Under the pieces are notes generated by a model that was given only the letters and a program-made list of their open reading frames with translations, ran no database searches and was not told where the DNA came from. Source: Campylobacterota bacterium (GTDB lineage: Bacteria > Campylobacterota > Campylobacteria > Campylobacterales > SZUA-545). Taken from it: a stretch of 10,992 nt of DNA. The position numbers and the translations under genes were made by a program. The stretch covers positions 1-10,992 of the forward strand of contig PWVP01000231.1 in assembly GCA_003561815.1 (NCBI GenBank). The letters are read 5' to 3'. This document shows positions 6,463 through 10,992 of this stretch, one piece after another. Position 1 is the first letter of the stretch; each line of letters starts with the position of its first letter.

Positions 6463-7779
6463 GTGAACCGACGCCACTTTCTGAAAACCGGTGCCCTACT
6501 GGCAGCGGCCAGCACCACCCCCCTCAGTGCCCAGAGGGCCAAGCCACTGCTGCCCAAAAACCGCCAGGAGACCCCCCGCGTGGTGATTGTCGGCGGCGGC
6601 TTTGGTGGCCTCACCGCCGCTAAGCGTATCCGTCAGCTCGCCCCACAGGCGGAGGTGGTGGTCCTCGAAAAGCGCAGCCACTTCTTCTCCTGCCCCTACT
6701 CCAACGCCTGGCTTGGCGGTGTGACCTCTTTTGAGACGCTACACCGCGATCACTTTCGCCCCGCCAGCACACACGGCTACCGTATAGTCGAGGCGACCGT
6801 CACCGCTATCGATCGCAGCCAGCGCCGCATCGAGAGTAGCGCCGGGGTGCTCCATTACGACTACCTGGTGCTCTCACCGGGGATCGCCTATGACTACACC
6901 CCCCTCTTTGGCGATGATCGTGAAAAAGCCAGAGCGGTCTATGAGCAGTGCCCGCCTGCCCTGATACCGGGTAGCGAACATCTAGCGCTCGTCCGCCAGC
7001 TTCGCGCCCTCAAGGAGGGCAACTTTATCATCACCGTGCCGCCGGGAACCTTCCGCTGCCCGCCCGCACCCTATGAGCGCGCCTGCATGGTGGCCGCCTG
7101 GTACGATCGCCACAACATCAAAGGCAAAGTCATCCTTATCGACCCGCGCACCGAACCGATGGCCAAGCCCAAAGGGTTTTTACACACCTTTAAAAACCTC
7201 TATCCCGATCGGATTGAGTATATCCACTCTGCGCAGCTCACAGGGGTCGATCCCAAAAGCCGCGAGATCACCTTCGAGCGGTTTGACCCCCAGGCGCTCG
7301 ATTTCGTCCCCCGTACCCTCCCGTACGCCGTGGCCAATGTGATCCCCACGATTCGCGCCAGCGATCTGATCGCCAAAGCGGGGCTGGAGCACGACGAGGG
7401 GGGGTGGGCGCGCCTGGCCGGGCCTCACCACCAGTCGGCCAACGACGATCGGGTTTTTGTGATTGGCGATGCCCAGGGGGAGTACCCCTACCCCAAAAGC
7501 GGTCAGATGGCCAACGCACAGGGCAAGGTGGCTGCCGAGCATATCGCCGCACGGCTTGTCTCTAAAAAGCTCGATCCGGGGGCGTTTCTGCCCTTTAATG
7601 TCTGCTACTCGCTCACACAGAGCGACCCGGCGACGGGGATTGTGGTTTTTCATGAGGTGAGCTACTCCCCCAAAGATGGGATCGCCGTGCGCGCACGGGA
7701 TACCACCATCCCCGATCGAAAAACCGCTAAAGCGACCGCTGATTGGTTTGGTGGCATAATGGATGATATCTTTTTATAA
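6463..7779 (+). CDS. fccB: Flavocytochrome c sulfide dehydrogenase-like flavoprotein (FccB type), Tat-exported
   Basis: A 438-residue FAD protein expected to oxidise sulfide in the periplasm and pass electrons to a c-type cytochrome. The N-terminus NRRHFLKTGALLAAAS is a Tat signal ending near PLSAQ. The FAD-binding Rossmann motif VVIVGGGFGGL (G44-G49) follows, then FFSCPYSNAWLGG, the FCSD signature FRCPPAPYERA (C199), VIGDA (D336), PKSGQMANAQGK and VCYSL (C381), closing with the C-terminal FCSD-type tail WFGGIMDDIFL. The spacing of C199 and C381 (182 residues) resembles that of the redox disulfide reported for Allochromatium FccB (Cys161/Cys337), so both catalytic cysteines appear present. 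No fccA-type cytochrome gene is adjacent. A strong promoter precedes the gene, and a heme chemoreceptor gene follows 28 bp later, probably in the same transcript. A sulfide:quinone reductase is less likely given the Tat signal and the CPPAPYE motif. Confidence 0.85.
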   Translation: MNRRHFLKTGALLAAASTTPLSAQRAKPLLPKNRQETPRVVIVGGGFGGLTAAKRIRQLAPQAEVVVLEKRSHFFSCPYSNAWLGGVTSFETLHRDHFRPASTHGYRIVEATVTAIDRSQRRIESSAGVLHYDYLVLSPGIAYDYTPLFGDDREKARAVYEQCPPALIPGSEHLALVRQLRALKEGNFIITVPPGTFRCPPAPYERACMVAAWYDRHNIKGKVILIDPRTEPMAKPKGFLHTFKNLYPDRIEYIHSAQLTGVDPKSREITFERFDPQALDFVPRTLPYAVANVIPTIRASDLIAKAGLEHDEGGWARLAGPHHQSANDDRVFVIGDAQGEYPYPKSGQMANAQGKVAAEHIAARLVSKKLDPGAFLPFNVCYSLTQSDPATGIVVFHEVSYSPKDGIAVRARDTTIPDRKTAKATADWFGGIMDDIFL

Positions 7780-7807
7780 GAGGCGCCAAGCCGGAATGGG
7801 GTAGAGC

Positions 7808-9430
7808 ATGGGCAAGTGGTGGCGGAATCTAAGCATCGGCGTACGGCTTCAGGCGGTGATCTTTATCTTTATCTTTATCGCCCTGGCCATCACCCTCAAC
7901 TGGCTAAAAGATCGCATCGATCACCTCTCCACACAGGAGGTGATCAAAGAGGGCGAAGCGGTGGCCAAAACCGCCATCACCGGGCTGAACATCATGATGC
8001 TCACCGGTGCCATCTCCGATCCCAACAACCGTGAGCTCTTCTTCGATCGCATGGCGGACAACCCGGAGTTTCTTGACTTTTATGTGGTGCGCGCGGCGCA
8101 GATCGATGAGGCGTACGGTCCGGGTCTGGAGCGGGAAAAGCCCCGTGATGCCCTCGATCACGCCGTACTCAAAAGCGGTGAGACCCAGGTGGCCCAGGCG
8201 CTGATCGAGGGACGCCACACGCTACGGGTGGTTTATCCTTTTATCGCCTCAAGCGAATTTGAGGGGATCAACTGCCTGATGTGCCATAGGGTGCCCGAAG
8301 GGAGCGTCTTAGGCGCGGCGAGCGTAACGATCGATGTGCATGAGAGCACCCTGGAGCGTGAGCGGGTGATGCGCTATCTCTGGATGGCACAGATTGCGGT
8401 GCAGCTCTTTTTGCTGGTGCTGATCTACTACGCCGCGCGGGCGATGGTGGGCAACCCCCTTGGGCGGCTTATCGACTCAATCGCTTCCATCAAAGGCAAC
8501 CTCACACGGCGACTGAAGGTCGAAAGCGGCGATGAGGTGGGCAAAACCGCTGAGTATATCAACCACTTTATCGCCCAGACCCAGGAGGCGATCCAAACCA
8601 CCTGCGAATCGGCCCGATCCAATCAGACGATCGCCGATGGGGTGCGCGAAGGGGCCGCCAAAGGAAGCGGCGCGGTCCAGGAGAGCCGCGCGCTCTTAGA
8701 GGATCTGGCCCAGCGGGCCGAGGTGGCACAGCAGCTGACCCACGAGAATCTCAGCTTCGCCAACGAGACGGCCGATCTGATCCGCGCCGCCGATGGCGAG
8801 CTCACATCCGCCGCCTCAGGGGTGCGCCGACTGATCCGCGATATCGAGGAGCGATCACAAAAAGAGGCCGAGATCGAACACCGCGTGGGTGAGCTGGCGG
8901 CCAATATCGACAATGTCCGATCGGTGCTGACTGTGATCAACGAGATCGCCGATCAGACCAACCTGCTGGCCCTCAACGCGGCGATCGAGGCGGCCCGGGC
9001 GGGGGAGCACGGCCGTGGCTTTGCGGTGGTGGCCGATGAGGTGCGCAAACTGGCTGAGCGGACCCAAAAGAGCCTGGCGGAGAGCAGCGCGACGATGAAC
9101 ATGATGGTTCAATCCATCATGCAGACGGCTGAGGAGATTGGCGCCAACGCCGAAGCGATGCGCAACCTCAATGAGGCCAACAGCCGGGTGGAGGGTCAGA
9201 TCCGAAGTGCCGTTGAGGCGATCGGCCACTCGCGAACCATCTCCGATCGCACCCTTGAGCACTCCAAAAGCACCCAAAAGGAGATCGAGGCGATCCTGAC
9301 CAAAAGCGATCAGGCGCGCCAAAAAGCCGATGAGGGGGGCCAGAAGATGGCGCACCTGGAGAAGCTCGCCAGCGAGCTCAATAGCACCGCCAAGCGGCTC
9401 AGTCAGGCGATCGCGCGTTTTGAGGTCTAG
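7808..9430 (+). CDS. Methyl-accepting chemotaxis protein with periplasmic c-type heme sensor
   Basis: A 540-residue chemoreceptor. TM1 spans about 10-28, a periplasmic domain about 29-190, TM2 about 192-214, HAMP about 215-268, and a long cytoplasmic signalling coiled coil runs to the end. The hairpin tip is highly conserved (DQTNLLALNAAIEAARAGEH then GRGFAVVADEVRKLAERT, from about residue 382). No CheR/CheB-docking pentapeptide is present; the protein ends ARFEV. The periplasmic domain contains CLMCH (C156, C159, H160), a CxxCH covalent heme-attachment site, in the context GINCLMCHRVPEGSVLGA. This matches the pattern of heme-containing receptors such as Desulfovibrio DcrA and the Geobacter heme MCPs, which sense redox state, oxygen or small ligands. 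It lies 28 bp after the FccB-like gene on the same strand, with GGGG about 6 bp before the ATG. It is likely coexpressed with that gene and may report sulfide-linked redox state. Confidence 0.92.
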   Translation: MGKWWRNLSIGVRLQAVIFIFIFIALAITLNWLKDRIDHLSTQEVIKEGEAVAKTAITGLNIMMLTGAISDPNNRELFFDRMADNPEFLDFYVVRAAQIDEAYGPGLEREKPRDALDHAVLKSGETQVAQALIEGRHTLRVVYPFIASSEFEGINCLMCHRVPEGSVLGAASVTIDVHESTLERERVMRYLWMAQIAVQLFLLVLIYYAARAMVGNPLGRLIDSIASIKGNLTRRLKVESGDEVGKTAEYINHFIAQTQEAIQTTCESARSNQTIADGVREGAAKGSGAVQESRALLEDLAQRAEVAQQLTHENLSFANETADLIRAADGELTSAASGVRRLIRDIEERSQKEAEIEHRVGELAANIDNVRSVLTVINEIADQTNLLALNAAIEAARAGEHGRGFAVVADEVRKLAERTQKSLAESSATMNMMVQSIMQTAEEIGANAEAMRNLNEANSRVEGQIRSAVEAIGHSRTISDRTLEHSKSTQKEIEAILTKSDQARQKADEGGQKMAHLEKLASELNSTAKRLSQAIARFEV

Positions 9431-10416
9431 TACCAGATAATCGCACTGGAGGCAAAAGAGAGCCAGAGCGACTCACCCGGCTGGGGTGGCGTCTGATCGG
9501 CTAAAGCGCCGATATTAAACTGGCCGCCTGCGCCTTGGCAGGTGATCACGAGGCGATGGGTGAGCGGTTCGCAGCTGAGGGCGACAACCTTCACCCGGAT
9601 CCGGTTCTCCGCCTGTTTGGGCCGCTCACGACTCAACTCGATCCGATCGGGCGGCACCATGGGCGCAACCGATCGGGGTGTGCGAGGCGGGATGGCCAGC
9701 CGCATCTGCGAATCCTCAAAGCGAAGCCACCCTTGCGCGTCCTCACGAAACGGCGCCATCAGAAAGTTCTCCGGTCGGTGCGGGCTCTGGCGCCCATGAA
9801 AGAGATAGATCATCCGATCGCTTAACCGCTCGATCCAGCTGCGATCGTGACTGGCGATCACCAGCGTCATCTGCCCCCGAATCGCCTCTAATGTGCGTGC
9901 CAGCAGCGCGGTGCCACCGAGATCGAGGCTTTTGGTCGGCTCATCAAGCAGCAGCACTTTAGGCTCCAGCACCAGACGGCTGGCGATCGCCACCCGCTGC
10001 GCCTCACCGCTGGAGAGCTCAAAGGGTTTGCGGCGGATAAAACGCTGCGGCACCAACCCCACCTGATCGAGTGCTGCTTCCACCCGCACGCCGAGCCGAT
10101 CGCTCTCACCCCGCAGCCGCAAACCATACGCAATGTTTTCAAACACCGTGCGATCGAGCAGATAGGGCTCGGCGTGAACCAGCGCGATCTCGCGGCGCAA
10201 ACGCGCCCCCTCTTTGGCCGCCGATCGGCCCTGATAGAGCAGCTGGCCCTGGTGGGGTTTTTCCAGGCAGGCGAGCAGTTTGAGCAGCGTGGTTTTGCCG
10301 CTGCCGTTGGGTCCGGCGATACCCACCACCGCCCGATCGGCGATCGTGAGTGATTCGATCTCGAGCACCGTTTTGCCCCGGTAGCTTTGGGCGATATGGC
10401 TTAGCTGATAACTCAT
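9427..10416 (-). CDS. tupC: ABC transporter ATP-binding protein, tungstate/molybdate type (TupC-like)
   Basis: A 329-residue importer ATPase. Motifs: Walker A GPNGSGKTT (35-43), ABC signature LSSGEAQR (134-141), Walker B VLLLDEP (154-160), D-loop SLD (163-165) and switch histidine ASHD. The Q-loop position reads VHAEP (80-84), with Ala82 where a Gln is usual. The C-terminal part (about 220-329) is an accessory domain; its end (RVKVVALSCEPLTHRLVITC, then LADQTPPQPGESLWLSF) looks like a TOBE oxyanion-binding module as in ModC/TupC/WtpC. The start overlaps the permease stop by ATGA (10413-10416) with no clear ribosome site, implying translational coupling. The tungstate assignment rests mainly on the permease partner; molybdate is possible. 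The stop codon overlaps the chemoreceptor stop on the other strand. Confidence 0.82.
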   Translation of the reverse strand: MSYQLSHIAQSYRGKTVLEIESLTIADRAVVGIAGPNGSGKTTLLKLLACLEKPHQGQLLYQGRSAAKEGARLRREIALVHAEPYLLDRTVFENIAYGLRLRGESDRLGVRVEAALDQVGLVPQRFIRRKPFELSSGEAQRVAIASRLVLEPKVLLLDEPTKSLDLGGTALLARTLEAIRGQMTLVIASHDRSWIERLSDRMIYLFHGRQSPHRPENFLMAPFREDAQGWLRFEDSQMRLAIPPRTPRSVAPMVPPDRIELSRERPKQAENRIRVKVVALSCEPLTHRLVITCQGAGGQFNIGALADQTPPQPGESLWLSFASSAIIWY

Positions 10417-10992
10417 CGCGATCGCACCGCTTTGGCCTTAAAGCGACTCAGTCCTGCGTTGAGAATCAGCGCGATCGCCACCAGAAAGATCCCCAGCGCA
10501 ATCCCGAGGGCAAACTCCCCTTTGCCCGTTTCCAGTGCGATAGCGGTGGTGAGTGTGCGGGTGTGGAAGTTGATATTGCCGCCGATCATCATCGCAATAC
10601 CCACCTCCGCGACGATGCGGCTGTAGGCCACCAGCATCACACCGAGCATCGCATAACGCGCCTCGTACAGCACGGTACGCACCATCTGCGCCCCCTGTGC
10701 ACCTAAGGTCAGCAGCGTATCAAAGAGCCGCCGATCAAGACTCTCCACCGCCGTGGCGCTTAGCGACATCACGATCGGCAGCGCCAGAAGCGTCTGGCCG
10801 ATGATAATCCCCTCCACCGTATAGAGCAGACGGTATTCCCCCAGCGGCCCCTGATAGGTCAGCAGCGAAAAGACCAGCAGGCCGACCACCACCGTCGGCA
10901 CCGCCATCAGCGTATCGACCACGGCGCGGATGCTTTTGCGCAGCGGAAAATCATAATAGCCCAGCAAAAACCCCAGCGGCATCCCGACGATC
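10413..10992 (-). CDS. tupB: ABC transporter permease, tungstate type (TupB-like), N-terminus outside window
   Basis: The last 192 codons of an inner-membrane permease; the frame is open to the window edge (IVGMPLGF), and the first ATG inside it (10982) is internal to the protein. Several hydrophobic helices are visible (TLMAVPTVVVGLLVFSLL; GIIIGQTLLALPIVMSL; EFALGIALGIFLVAIALIL). The EAA-type cytoplasmic loop, which docks on the ATPase, includes TLGAQGAQMVRTVLYEARYA. The segment RIVAEVGIAMMIGGNI followed by TRTLTTAIALE and a GKGEF linker is what I associate with single-permease tungstate transporters of the TupABC type. The gene order permease then ATPase with an ATGA overlap agrees. The binding protein TupA would be expected beyond the right edge of the window. 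Confidence 0.82.
   Translation of the reverse strand, partial: IVGMPLGFLLGYYDFPLRKSIRAVVDTLMAVPTVVVGLLVFSLLTYQGPLGEYRLLYTVEGIIIGQTLLALPIVMSLSATAVESLDRRLFDTLLTLGAQGAQMVRTVLYEARYAMLGVMLVAYSRIVAEVGIAMMIGGNINFHTRTLTTAIALETGKGEFALGIALGIFLVAIALILNAGLSRFKAKAVRSR

Noticed and set aside
7405..7410. Apparent loss of a catalytic cysteine in the FccB-like protein (GWA where many relatives read GWC)
   Set aside because: By residue spacing, the second redox cysteine of FccB corresponds to C381 in VCYSL, which is present; the GWC position is not the disulfide partner.
8855..9355. 166-codon open frame on the minus strand inside the chemoreceptor
   Set aside because: It is antisense to the highly conserved signalling tip, whose codon pattern leaves the reverse strand open by chance; there is no recognisable protein.
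1..10992. CRISPR array, insertion sequence, tRNA or rRNA
   Set aside because: I found no regularly spaced repeats, transposase motifs or flanking inverted repeats, and no tRNA- or rRNA-like stretch. The non-coding space is confined to short gaps and one 161-bp promoter region.

Overview
The window is a dense, GC-rich (about 60% by eye) stretch of bacterial chromosome. Almost every base is coding, and genes often overlap by an ATGA or GTGA. It holds ten protein genes, two of them cut by the window ends, and no RNA gene, insertion sequence or CRISPR array that I can see. The content fits a Gram-negative, sulfur-oxidising chemolithotroph: periplasmic binding proteins, a Tat-exported sulfide dehydrogenase flavoprotein, a periplasmic c-type heme chemoreceptor and a tungstate-type ABC transporter. 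The gene types and the small exported protein at 5963-6301 remind me of sulfur-oxidising Campylobacterota. I hold this only moderately, because the GC content is high for that phylum and no marker gene is present.

Left block (1-5962, all +): a signalling cluster. It contains the tail of a response-regulator receiver domain, a UrtA-like (urea/amide type) periplasmic binding protein, a large membrane-bound kinase with a CheA-type catalytic core (TM, double Cache, TM, HAMP, coiled coil, PAS-like, Hpt, P3/P4-like ATPase), a family 3 periplasmic binding protein and, 53 bp further on, a PAS plus SpoIIE/PP2C phosphatase. No transporter permease or ATPase accompanies the two binding proteins, so they probably feed the kinase ligand information rather than drive uptake. 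This block is the best candidate for an under-described system.

Middle block (5963-9430): a small exported protein of unknown function on the minus strand lies tail to tail with the phosphatase gene. It shares a 161-bp intergenic region with a divergently transcribed flavocytochrome c sulfide dehydrogenase-like flavoprotein (FccB type). That region carries a near-consensus sigma70 promoter (TTGACA, 17 bp, TATGAT) with a 13-bp palindrome over the -35 box. The flavoprotein gene is followed after 28 bp by a methyl-accepting chemotaxis protein whose periplasmic domain contains a CxxCH heme site. The pair looks like a sulfide/redox enzyme made together with a redox chemoreceptor.

Right block (9427-10992, minus): ATPase and permease genes of a TupBC-like tungstate/molybdate importer. 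They overlap by ATGA, and the permease runs off the window. The transporter and chemoreceptor genes converge with overlapping stop codons.

Across the window the palindrome CGATCG is strikingly frequent, recalling the HIP1 phenomenon of cyanobacteria.
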